Source: JBDTVS01 sp040007095 (GTDB taxonomy: Bacteria > Acidobacteriota > Vicinamibacteria > Vicinamibacterales > CAVVIG01). Taken from it: a stretch of DNA of 64,000 bases. The notes below the pieces were generated by a model. The model did not search any database. It was not told the origin of the DNA and saw only the letters and a program-made list of their open reading frames with translations. The stretch spans positions 4,209 to 68,208 of the forward strand of contig JBDTVS010000149.1 in NCBI GenBank assembly GCA_040007095.1, in the 5' to 3' direction. Of this stretch, positions 54,615-63,700 are shown in pieces (within the stretch, counting starts at the first letter, position 1; each line of letters opens with the position of its first letter). The translations under genes and the position numbers were made by a program.

Positions 54615-56987
54615 CTACGCCGTGTGTTCTGTCAGGGAAGGTTGATAGTGGTAAGCGGATGCGGAATCCGGCCGGGCTTTGTTGAGTACGACGCCCACCA
54701 CCTGGACCTGTACCGCCGAGAGCCGGTCGATGGCTACCTGGGCGTCGCCCCGGCTCGTCGTCCCCGCTCCCACGACGAACAGGACCGATGAGGCCGCGTT
54801 CGCAATGATTGTCGCGTCGGCGACGGGCATGACCGGAGGACAATCGAACACGACCATATCGAAATCGTCGCCGAACCCCTGTATCAGCTTGGTCAGGCGT
54901 TGGTTGTCGAGCGCCTCGCTCGGGTTCCCGATGTCGGTGCCGGCTGGTAGGAGGAACAGCCCGTGGACCGACGATGCGACCACAGCGTCGCTCGGCTTGA
55001 CCCCGCGCATCAACAGGTCCGACAGCCCCGGCGATTTTGGAATATTGAACATCTGGTGCAATTGCGGGCGGCGCAGGTCGGCGTCCACCAGCAGCACCCG
55101 GCGGCCCGCCATCGCCATCGAGGCGGCGAGGCTGCTCGCAATCACTGTCTTGCCTTCCCCCGCATTCGTACTGGTCACCACCATGGCACGCGCGGCGCCT
55201 CCAATCGGCGACAGGAGAATTCTCGTTCGAAGGGCGCGGACCGCTTCCTGGAAGGCTGGCGGCAGCGTCTCGAGCGAGGAACGAACCTTCAATCGACTGA
55301 TCCTGGGAGCCGTTCCCAGAACTGGCAGGCCGAGCGCGGCCGAGATGTCGTCCCGCCTGGCGAGCCGCGGATTCAAGTGCTCCCTGGTGAATGCGAGAGC
55401 CATCGCCAAGAACCCGCCTCCGAGCAGCGCGATAATCAGATTGAGCTGCTTTCGCGGCCAAATCGGTACGCGAGGAACCTCTGCGGCGTCGAGGACCTTG
55501 GCGTTGTTGGTCTGCAACTCGCCGGACAGCTCCGTCTCCTTGACCCGCTGCAGAACGGTGTCGAACATCTGCTGCGTGCTGGTCGCATCCCGCTGCAGGG
55601 CGCCGAACCCGATCGACTTCTGGCTGAGCGAGAGCACCTCTCGTTTCTGCGTCTCGAGGGCCTCCGCCATCGCGCTTTCCCTGGCCTGAGACCCTTTGTA
55701 GTCGTTCTCGATGCCCTCGACAATCTTTGCGATCTCGTCGCTCAGGCGGCGCTCTGCGGCTGCGATGGACGAATTGACCCTGATCATGTCGGGATGGGCG
55801 TCCCCAAGCCGTTCAGCCAGTTGGCCCCGCTCCCGCTGCAGTGCGGCAAGTTCGCCCTTCAGGCCCTGCACGAATTGGTTGGAAAGAATCGGGGAAAACG
55901 TGTCGAGTGGTGCGCCACTCTGCCGGATCTTCTTGAGCTGCTCGTAAAGGTTCTGCTTGTCCAGCCGCTCCATTCGAGCCCCAGTCACCGCTTGATTGAG
56001 CTGGGCCAGCTTCTGGCCGACGATGTTCTGCTGATCGCCCAGCGAGACCGAATCCTTTTGCTCGCGGTAACGTTGGACCGCGCCCTGGGTGGTCGTCACG
56101 TCGTTGCGGAGCTCGGCAAGGTGTTGATTCAACGACTCGAATGCCGCTCGGCTGCCCTGCCGGCGAGACTCCAGATTCTGATCCACGTAAGTTTGCGTGA
56201 CCCCGTTGGCGATCTGCGCGGCGCGTTCCGGGTTCGTTGATCGATAGCTGACGCTGAGGACGCGGCTCTCTCCCATATCGCCCTTTACGGGGGCCACAAC
56301 GAGTGCCCCGAGCACGGACGAGACCTGGTCGGCCTGCGCCTTCTCATCCCCACGCAGAAGCTTGAGCCGTTCGAGTGCTTTGCCGACAGTCGCTCGGCTA
56401 CGAACCACCTCTATCTGCGTGACGTAATAATCAAGTCTGCCCTGGTCTTCGGTCAACGCCCCGCGGAACGGCGCGACCTCGTTCGAGCTAGGCTCGATGA
56501 TCAATCGCGCGCGGGCCTCGAAGACCGGAACGGCGACGCCGTTGTAGGCGACGGCGAGCGCGATGGATATTCCAACGACGACGGCCATCAGCCATCGGTG
56601 TCTGAACAGCGTCTCCAACACAAAGCCGATTCGAATCTCTTGGTCGGGACTCGCGTCGGCGCGCGTGCGCTCAATCGGGATCGCCTGCGGTCGCTGTGTG
56701 AGCACCATTGACGGAGGCGTGTTGCGTTCCGACGGATTGAAGACGTAAACCGCGACGTCTTTTTCTTCATCCTGACCGGAAACAAACCCTCCCTCATCCG
56801 TCGAGGAGACAAACGTCCCGGCATTTCGAGAGACAAATCCCCCATCCTCGCGAGAGACGAATCCCACATCCTCGCCGGAGACAAACGGCGCTTCGCTGGA
56901 GACAGACGGCACTTCGTCGGTGCCTGCACCACCAGCCTCGTTTTCGTGGTTTTCGGCCCGCCACATCGCGTCGCTTACCCGACCCAT
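54615..56987 (-). CDS. Wzc-like polysaccharide chain-length regulator and tyrosine autokinase
   Basis: 790 residues. After an unusual 100-residue N-terminus with FVS repeats, a Wzz domain starts with a membrane helix (WLMAVVVGISIALAVAYNGV), followed by a GNVR-type coiled coil (about 300-480) and a second helix near 520. The BY-kinase domain has Walker A NAGEGKTVIASSLA at about 606, Walker A' VLLVDADLRRPQLHQMFN, and Walker B FDMVVFDCPPVMPVADA. The C-terminus has only two tyrosines (AYHYQPS), fewer than the Tyr cluster of E. coli Wzc. It controls polymerisation and export together with the Wza-like protein. Confidence 0.92.
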   Translation of the reverse strand: MGRVSDAMWRAENHENEAGGAGTDEVPSVSSEAPFVSGEDVGFVSREDGGFVSRNAGTFVSSTDEGGFVSGQDEEKDVAVYVFNPSERNTPPSMVLTQRPQAIPIERTRADASPDQEIRIGFVLETLFRHRWLMAVVVGISIALAVAYNGVAVPVFEARARLIIEPSSNEVAPFRGALTEDQGRLDYYVTQIEVVRSRATVGKALERLKLLRGDEKAQADQVSSVLGALVVAPVKGDMGESRVLSVSYRSTNPERAAQIANGVTQTYVDQNLESRRQGSRAAFESLNQHLAELRNDVTTTQGAVQRYREQKDSVSLGDQQNIVGQKLAQLNQAVTGARMERLDKQNLYEQLKKIRQSGAPLDTFSPILSNQFVQGLKGELAALQRERGQLAERLGDAHPDMIRVNSSIAAAERRLSDEIAKIVEGIENDYKGSQARESAMAEALETQKREVLSLSQKSIGFGALQRDATSTQQMFDTVLQRVKETELSGELQTNNAKVLDAAEVPRVPIWPRKQLNLIIALLGGGFLAMALAFTREHLNPRLARRDDISAALGLPVLGTAPRISRLKVRSSLETLPPAFQEAVRALRTRILLSPIGGAARAMVVTSTNAGEGKTVIASSLAASMAMAGRRVLLVDADLRRPQLHQMFNIPKSPGLSDLLMRGVKPSDAVVASSVHGLFLLPAGTDIGNPSEALDNQRLTKLIQGFGDDFDMVVFDCPPVMPVADATIIANAASSVLFVVGAGTTSRGDAQVAIDRLSAVQVQVVGVVLNKARPDSASAYHYQPSLTEHTA
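56777..56892 (-). repeat. Five short coding repeats (FVS units) in the autokinase N-terminus
   Basis: Units of 8-9 residues beginning FVSGEDVG, FVSREDGG, FVSRNAGT, FVSSTDEGG and FVSGQDEE occur in tandem. In DNA they appear as a motif like GAGACAAAC/GAGACGAAT every 24-27 bp on the plus strand. Confidence 0.75.
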
Positions 56988-57035
56988 TGAACATCCTCTC
57001 TCACTGCAATTTCCAGGATTCCAGTCGTGAACACG

Positions 57036-58100
57036 TTATTTCAACCCTAAAACACTGAAGGCCGTCGCGGGCCAGGCCACGATCCTCTCGCCGACCGTTC
57101 GGGGCCTCTCGCGGACTCGCGGTGCGAAGGGCGCGGCCACGTCGACCATCCGCTGCTCGGACGCGCTTGACAGGTTCGGCGGTTGAGGCGCGGTCGGCGC
57201 GGTTGGCGCGGTCGGCGCGGTCGGCGGGCGCGGGGGTGCGACCGGCATGGAGTCCCGCCGCGTCGGTTGATCCCGCAGCGCCGCGGGCGGTTGCGCGATG
57301 TCGAAGTCGCGGCACACCTCGCGCACGATGTCGCGGTTGACGAGGCGCTGCCCTCTGGCGAAGCCCCCCAGCAACGCGTTGTCGGCGATGACGTTGATCG
57401 TGCGCGGGATCCCGCGGGAGAATTCGTGGATGAGCGTGACCGCCTCGCGCGTGAACATCTGGGAGGGGACGCCGCCGGCAGCCGAAATGCGGGACGAGAT
57501 GTAGACCCCGGATTCGCGCATCGGCAGCGGGCGCAACTCGCACCGCAGCGCAATCCGTTGCTTCAACTGCCGCAATGACTGGTCGTTGAGGCGGGGGGCC
57601 AGCTCGGGCTGCCCGGCGATGATGATCGACAATAGCTTTTCGTTGTTGGTTTCGATGTTGCTCAGGAGCCGAATTTCTTCGAGCAGCACGGACGGCAGGC
57701 TCTGCGCCTCGTCCACGATCAGCACCGTTCTCTCGCCGGCGTCGTGTCGCTGCCGGAACAACTGATCGAGCTCGATGAGCAAATCGGCCTTCGACGTTCT
57801 GGCTTTCGCGCTGAGCGAGAACTGCGCCGCCAGAATCTGCACGAACTCCGCCCTGGTCAATGCCGGGTTATGGAGATGCACGCAGTGGGTGGGCGTTGTC
57901 TGCCGTTCGATGGCCGCGCGGATGATCGTGGTCTTGCCGGTGCCCGCCTCGCCGAGGAGCAGGGTCAGACCGGTCCGGCTGGCGATGGCGTATTCGAGAT
58001 TGCTGAGAGCCTCGCGATGTTCGCTCGTCAGGACGAGATATTTAGGATTGGGCGTCAGGTCGAAAGGGCGTGCGCTCAGACCGTAGAAGTGTTCGTACAT
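57036..58100 (-). CDS. ExeA/GspA-like AAA ATPase of exopolysaccharide loci
   Basis: 354 residues. MYEHFYGLSARPFDLTPNPK is the hallmark N-terminus of this family. Walker A LLLGEAGTGKTTIIRA is at about residue 48 and Walker B VLIVDEAQSLPSVLLEEIRL at about 125. The last 90 residues are a low-complexity Pro/Thr/Ala tail. Relatives sit beside Wza, Wzc and exosortase genes (the XrtA-associated ATPase), where they are thought to energise export or assembly. It lies 48 bp upstream of the autokinase start. Confidence 0.9.
   Translation of the reverse strand: MYEHFYGLSARPFDLTPNPKYLVLTSEHREALSNLEYAIASRTGLTLLLGEAGTGKTTIIRAAIERQTTPTHCVHLHNPALTRAEFVQILAAQFSLSAKARTSKADLLIELDQLFRQRHDAGERTVLIVDEAQSLPSVLLEEIRLLSNIETNNEKLLSIIIAGQPELAPRLNDQSLRQLKQRIALRCELRPLPMRESGVYISSRISAAGGVPSQMFTREAVTLIHEFSRGIPRTINVIADNALLGGFARGQRLVNRDIVREVCRDFDIAQPPAALRDQPTRRDSMPVAPPRPPTAPTAPTAPTAPQPPNLSSASEQRMVDVAAPFAPRVRERPRTVGERIVAWPATAFSVLGLK
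57187..57222. repeat. Four tandem 9-bp repeats
   Basis: GGCGCGGTC recurs at 57187, 57196 (last base T), 57205 and 57214. On the minus strand it encodes Thr-Ala-Pro tripeptides in the linker of the ExeA-like ATPase. It is prone to slippage in multiples of three codons, which keeps the frame. Confidence 0.85.
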
Positions 58101-58159
58101 TTATCTCAGCTCTCGATGTCCACGCGTCGACGCGAAACAAGGTCGACGACGCGGCTATC

Positions 58160-59029
58160 TCAGAATAAGCTTTCGCGGACCACGATGGTGTCGCCGGTGC
58201 GGACGGTGTCCTGAAGGGTCGCTGGCACCGTCGTGTCGGCGCCATTGACGCTCCTGATGATCTGGATCCGCCGCGTGGACCCCCGCTCGGTGACGCCACC
58301 GGCAAGCGTCAGCACCTGTCGCACGGTCATGCCTTTCCGAATGACATACTCACCGGCGGATCGAACCTGGCCGGACACGAAGACCGTTTCGGCGCGCGGG
58401 ACAAAAATGGTGTCCCCAGCCCGGAGGTCGATGTTCTGTGACAGCGCGCCCTGCAGATTCTGGAGGTTGACGCGAACGATGTTCGCATCGTTGGCATTCT
58501 GCGCGCGCGCGATCGCCGCGGCGTCTGGGGCCGCCCCTGCCCCTCCGGCCGGCGCCCGGAGGATGACCGCTTCCATGCCGGCGCGCTCCGTTGTAGAGCC
58601 GACCCTGGCCAGGGCCTCAATGATGCTCATCGAGCCGGTGAACTGAAGGGTACCCGGCTGTCGCACTTCACCCATCACGAAAATCTGCTGGCTTCGATAC
58701 TGATCCACCGAGACACTCACCTGGGGCTGCTTCAAGAACCCGCCCTTGATCAGACGGTCGCGGAGGTCGTTCTCGAGCACCTGCATGGTCAGGCCGCCAG
58801 CCTTCAGCCGGCCGAGCAGCGGAAACGTGAACATACCGTCCGACTGGACGAGGTACTTGCCGGTCAGTTGTGGCTGCTCGAAGACCGCGATGTTCAGCAC
58901 GTCGTTCGGACCGACAATGTAGTCGTCGACGGCGAGAACGGAGGTGATTTGCAGGAGCGACAGTAACAGGCCGAGAACCTGACCAGGGTGCCGCCGACAG
59001 AAGCCGCGAACACGCGTTGTCCACAACAT
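58160..59029 (-). CDS. Wza-like polysaccharide export outer membrane protein
   Basis: 289 residues. A hydrophobic signal (GQVLGLLLSLLQITSVLA) ends near residue 34. The Poly_export domain starts DDYIVGPNDVLNIAVFEQPQ and runs to about 120, with two SLBB-like domains after (IFVMGEVRQPGTLQFTGSMS and VFVSGQVRSAGEYVIRKGMT). It forms the outer-membrane/periplasmic export channel. ATG 59029 follows GGGAGGAC closely; an upstream in-frame ATG at 59074 would overlap the barrel gene end. No lipobox Cys is seen at the expected cleavage site. Confidence 0.92.
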   Translation of the reverse strand: MLWTTRVRGFCRRHPGQVLGLLLSLLQITSVLAVDDYIVGPNDVLNIAVFEQPQLTGKYLVQSDGMFTFPLLGRLKAGGLTMQVLENDLRDRLIKGGFLKQPQVSVSVDQYRSQQIFVMGEVRQPGTLQFTGSMSIIEALARVGSTTERAGMEAVILRAPAGGAGAAPDAAAIARAQNANDANIVRVNLQNLQGALSQNIDLRAGDTIFVPRAETVFVSGQVRSAGEYVIRKGMTVRQVLTLAGGVTERGSTRRIQIIRSVNGADTTVPATLQDTVRTGDTIVVRESLF

Positions 59030-59063
59030 GACGTCCTCCCCGATCCCGAGATCCGATTTGCCG

Positions 59064-60311
59064 CTAGAATTCATATTTCACCGTAGTGCCCAATCTCACT
59101 CTTTTAAATCCGCGCGCTCCATCGCTATCCCGTTGAATATGCTCTGCATAGAGGCCGACTCGAGTGCGTTTGACGTTGTAACCGAGGTCCAGTCCGGAGT
59201 TGACGACCGTCTCGTCCGGATTCAGCCTCGCCGCCTGGCCACTGGTCGCTATCGCTTGACGATAGCTGAGGCGCGCGGGACCAAAGCTTCCTCCGAGATC
59301 CCACGCGTCTCCCAGACGCTGGGTAACAGATACCGTCGCTCCGGTCACGAGGTAATCATTCAAACCCGGCAGATACGAGTATTCCAACCTGCGGTTGACC
59401 GCGAACGTAAAGCGAGTCCGTCCCAACAATATGTAGCTCAGATCGACAGACGCGGTCGAACCGGCGAACGGTGTCGTGGCGTTATCGAACGTGCGCTTGA
59501 TGAAACCGACGGCGGCGCGACCGCTGACCAGTGCGAATGGACTGAACTCGACCGAAGGGATGATGGTCAGGTCCGAGGAATTTCGGTCGGTCTCGTTGTC
59601 GAACCGGGTCTGGTTGTGTGAGACCGTTACGGCGAACGTCGTCAGCGGCGTCGCGGCGTACCGCAGGCCAACGGTCTCGCCTGACGACTTGTAGTTGAGT
59701 GCGGTTCCGAGATCAGTGCCGAGGTAGAGAGAGTTTGGCGCGTACTTGAGGCTCGCTCGTGTAACCGAAACGCCGAGGAAGGTCTTGCCGCTGAGCCGCA
59801 CGTCCGCTCCGAGCGTTGCGGTCTTGTTTTGACGCTGAGCGATTGCATCGATCTCCAGGCTCTGCCGCCTCTGCGCCTCAGCGAGCCCGCCGACGACGAA
59901 CAGCCTCATGCGGTTCACCAGCAGATCGACCTGGGCCGCGTTGTCCTTATCCACGGCTCTCAAATCGGGCAACGTCTTGTAGTAGTAGAGATCGAACTGG
60001 CTGTGGCTGCTGACGCGCACATGGGCGAACCGAAACCATGCATTGACCGCCGGGCTCAGCGTGGCGACGAAGTCTCCAACCGGACGGGCGCTGTCGTCGA
60101 GGTTCAAAACGTTGCTGTCGTAACCGAATTCCGAGAGCCGGATCGTCGGAGAGAGCACGACCGCGCCGAGCCGCATTCCAGGATTGCTGGGCGGGTCGGG
60201 GTTCGGGATGGTCTGCGCGTGGACGGAAACGACGCTGATCAATACAATCAGCCCGGCCAACGCCAACGGGCACACGTTGCTGCTCTTGTTGATAAAGCTT
60301 CGCCCCCTCAC
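59064..60311 (-). CDS. Outer membrane beta-barrel protein of the exopolysaccharide locus
   Basis: 415 residues. The signal peptide (LALAGLIVLISVVSVHAQ) is followed by amphipathic strands alternating aromatic and polar residues and a C-terminal Phe (GTTVKYEF), the usual barrel end signature. No conserved catalytic motif is seen. Barrel proteins at the head of such operons may form the outer-membrane part of a secretion path. GTG 60311 is the start, with AGGTGAG 7 or more bases upstream. It is the first gene of the right-hand operon. Confidence 0.78.
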   Translation of the reverse strand: MRGRSFINKSSNVCPLALAGLIVLISVVSVHAQTIPNPDPPSNPGMRLGAVVLSPTIRLSEFGYDSNVLNLDDSARPVGDFVATLSPAVNAWFRFAHVRVSSHSQFDLYYYKTLPDLRAVDKDNAAQVDLLVNRMRLFVVGGLAEAQRRQSLEIDAIAQRQNKTATLGADVRLSGKTFLGVSVTRASLKYAPNSLYLGTDLGTALNYKSSGETVGLRYAATPLTTFAVTVSHNQTRFDNETDRNSSDLTIIPSVEFSPFALVSGRAAVGFIKRTFDNATTPFAGSTASVDLSYILLGRTRFTFAVNRRLEYSYLPGLNDYLVTGATVSVTQRLGDAWDLGGSFGPARLSYRQAIATSGQAARLNPDETVVNSGLDLGYNVKRTRVGLYAEHIQRDSDGARGFKRVRLGTTVKYEF

Positions 60312-60681
60312 TTACACTCACCTAGCGCCATCCACACCGACTCAAGCAATGATTAGACCACATTCCAAGAGCTGGGTTTCCCACCAAATTCCCCCCTCAG
60401 ATTTGCCGCGTTGAGCCGACGTAATCTTAAGTCGGCCAAAGCAGAGACTATTGACACCGTAGACTACGACTTAGGTGGCCCTCCGAGAGCGTGACTTGGC
60501 CGAGTGGTCCGCCCAGAACCGCAGAAGGCTCCCGAATCATGCCCCTGCCCGGTCGCCACCCAAATTGTAACGGGATTCCGTCCGGGGGTGACGTGGCAGC
60601 GTCAAGTGTGCGGGTTAGGTCTGTTGACCACATCCTGCTGGCGCCGGCCAGTCGAGGGCCGGTCCACCCTTCGTACAGAAA
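60312..60681. other. Promoter-bearing intergenic region
   Basis: These 370 bp lie between the end of the LamG/EEP gene with its terminator and the first gene of the right-hand operon. They must contain that operon's promoter, reading leftwards. The stretch 60340-60470 is relatively AT-rich, but no sigma-70 or sigma-54 consensus was convincing. Confidence 0.4.
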
Positions 60682-60711
60682 AACACCACCGGCACGAATG
60701 CCGGTGGTGTT
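60682..60711 (-). terminator. Rho-independent terminator
   Basis: AACACCACCGGCA (60682-60694) pairs with TGCCGGTGGTGTT (60699-60711) around a 4-base loop. Read leftwards, the stem continues into TTTTTCTGT, giving the U-run. It lies 40 bp past the stop of the LamG/EEP gene and ends its transcript before the exopolysaccharide operon. Confidence 0.88.
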
Positions 60712-60750
60712 CGTCAGACCGCGACGCGATTGCAGGGTGCGTCCGATCTT

Positions 60751-63700
60751 CTAGCGCACGTTCGCATCCATGACGACCGCGAAGTGAGTGCTCGACGACG
60801 TCTCCACGACCTTGATGGCGCTGGGAGTCGCGTGCTGGTCGGTCAACTCGGACCACCAATAGTCGACTCGACCTACCGGCGATGCGTTCTGTGTTGTGCC
60901 GGGGTCGCCCGTCTTCACAATCGCCGTCCAGACGTCCGCAAAACCGCTGGACATTTTCTGATACGTGGCATCGCCCGGCAGCATGTTGAAATCGCCGCCG
61001 ATGAGGCGAGGCTTCGGAACGGCCGCGATCCAACTGCCAAGCTGAACCAGTTGCGCCGCCCGTTGCGTCGCGTCGACCGCAAGTTGCGCGGTGGCCACGT
61101 AGACCGTGACGTTGTTGAACACGACACCAATCCAGCCGGCGGATCGCTTGGCATCGAGCAGCGTGGGAGTGATGGGCGCGCTGTCCAGTTCCGTCGTCGC
61201 CGAGCTCACGATAGGCAGGGTCGTCAGGAACAGATTGCCTTCGGGCTTGGCCGACGCCAGGCGCGGGTCCGGGATCCACAGCGTGTTCCAGGTGCGGCTG
61301 GTCACGTTTTCGAGTTTCGACTTGTAGAGGGCCGACAGGTCGCCAACCGTCGAAACCGTCACGCCTTGAAGCGCAATCACCTGCGCACCAGAGTTCGCCA
61401 TCACAGCCACTTGCGCGTCTACGTTCGGGGCTCCGGTCAGGCTATTGCCGCCATTGACGTTCCAGGTCATGAGCCGCAGCAGTTGAGCTTCGCTCGAGGT
61501 CGACGACGATGCCGCCAGCCCGGCGGCCGCTGCCGGCTGTGCCGTGAAGCTCCACACTGGGCCTGACGTGGTGCCGCCTGCGCCCTTCGCGATCACTCGC
61601 CAGAAGTAGGTGATGCCATTTGTGAACGCGGTCGTGGGCTGGTAGAACGTCGTGCCGAGATTCGTCGCGACCGTGGGCGGTGGGTTGGTCGTGCCAAATG
61701 CCACGTCGTACTGAACCGCGTTTGTCGACGCTGTCCAATTCAGGGCAATCGTGGTCAACACGCTGGTGGCGCCGTTGGCCGGTAGAGGACCCGAAGGCGC
61801 CGTCGGCGCCGCTGACTGTGTCGCGGTCGTGACCGGCGTCGTCATGTCGGTCTGAATCTGGGCCAGCGTCAACGCCGTGTTGTAGACGCGCACGTCGTCG
61901 ATCAGGCCGGCAAACGGACCGAGGTCGACGAGACTGCCGCCAATTTCCAGCGGGTTGGTGGAGACGTCGAACACGCCGGTGGCGGGTCGACTGGCGACCT
62001 GCGTGCCATTCACAAAGAGCCGGACCGTCGCGCCGTCGTAGGTGGTCGCCAGGTGCGTCCAGGTGTTGAACGGCACCGTGTTGGCGCTGGTCGCCATGGC
62101 CAGCCCGCCGCCAATCATCGCAGCCGCCGTCGGCAGGTTTGCCCCGATGGTCGCGAGCGCGTAGTTGTCGAGGCCCTTGTAGATGATGGCCTGCCAATCC
62201 GGCGCCCCGGCGCCCGAGGGATTGATCCAGGCTTCGAGGGTCATCGCGGTGGACAAGCGCAGGGCCGCCGAATCCGCGACGGTCACCCGCGAGGAGCTGC
62301 CATTGAACGACAGCGCGCCGCCGTTCTTACCGGCCGAGGTCCACGTGGCGTTGGTCAGCGCGCCGGTGCGCCCGTTGCCGGATGCGTCGCTGGTCGTGGT
62401 CCCCGCACCTTCGTTGAAGGCATAGGCTGCGACCGGCACTGGGCGCGCGGCAGCGGCGGCGGTCGTGAAACTCCAGACCGCGCCGCTCACCGATCCCCCC
62501 GGTCCTTTGGCGACGACCTGCCAGTAGTAGGTCGTGCCGGCAGTCAACGCGACGGGCTGATAGGCGGTGGACGTCTGGTTACTCGAGACGACCGCGGGAG
62601 AATTGGTCGTGCCGAACGCCACGTCGTACTGCGTCGCATTCGTCGATGCGATCCAGCTGAGTGTTGGAGTCAACGACACACCGACAGACCCACTCGCCGG
62701 TGTCGGCCCAGCCGGCGCCGTCGGCGCTGGCGTCGGAGTAAGCGTGGTCGCGCTCGCCGCCGGAGAGTAGCTGCCGAGGTTGTTCGCGACATCGGTCGCG
62801 CGCACCCGATAGGTGTAGCTCGTCGATGCGACCAGCACAGCATCGCTGTAATTGGCCGTCGTGGCCGTACCGACCTGACTGAAGGCCGTGCAGCCCGCGC
62901 CCGCGCAGCGCTCGATACGATAGCCCGTCACGCCCACGTTGTCTGTCGACGCCGCCCACGTCAGCGCCAGCTGGGTGGTGGAGACGGCGGACACGGTCAG
63001 GGTCGTTGGGGCGGTCGGAGCCTGTGTGTCGCTGGCGGTGGCGACCGGCGTCGTCATGTCGGTCTGAATCTGCGCCAGCGTCAGCGGGGTGTTGTAGACC
63101 CGCACATCGTCGATGAGGCCCGCGAACGCCCCGAGGTCGACGAGACTGCCGCCAATTTCCAGCGGGTTGGTGGAGACGTCGAACACGCCGGTGGCGGGTC
63201 GACTGGCCACCTGCGTGCCGTTCACAAAGAGCCGGACCGTGGCGCCGTCGTAGGTGGTCGCCAGGTGCGTCCACGTATTGAAGGACAGCGTGCTGGCGCT
63301 GGTCGGCATGGGCAGCCCACCGCCAATCGTCCCAGCCGCCATCGGCTGGTTCGATCCGAGCGTTGCGAGCAGGTAGTTGTCGAGCCCTTTGTAGATGATG
63401 GCCTGCCAATACGGGGCCCCGGCGCCCGAGGGATTGATCCAGGCTTCGAGGGTCATCCCGGTGGACAAGTGCAGGGCCGTCGAATCCGCGACGGTCACCC
63501 GCGAAGAGGTGCCGTTGAACGACAGCGCGCCGCCGTTCTTGCCGGCCGAGGTCCACGTGGCGTTGCTCAGTGCGCCGGTGCGCCCGTTACCGGATGCATC
63601 GCTGGTCGTGGTCCCCGCGCCTTCGTTGAAGGCATACGCAGCGACCGGCACCGGGCGCGCGGCAGCGGCGGCGGTCGTGAAGCTCCAGACCGAACCACTC

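Noticed and set aside
54963..56240. 425-residue plus-strand open frame
   Set aside because: Antisense to the tyrosine autokinase gene, whose Walker motifs establish the true strand.
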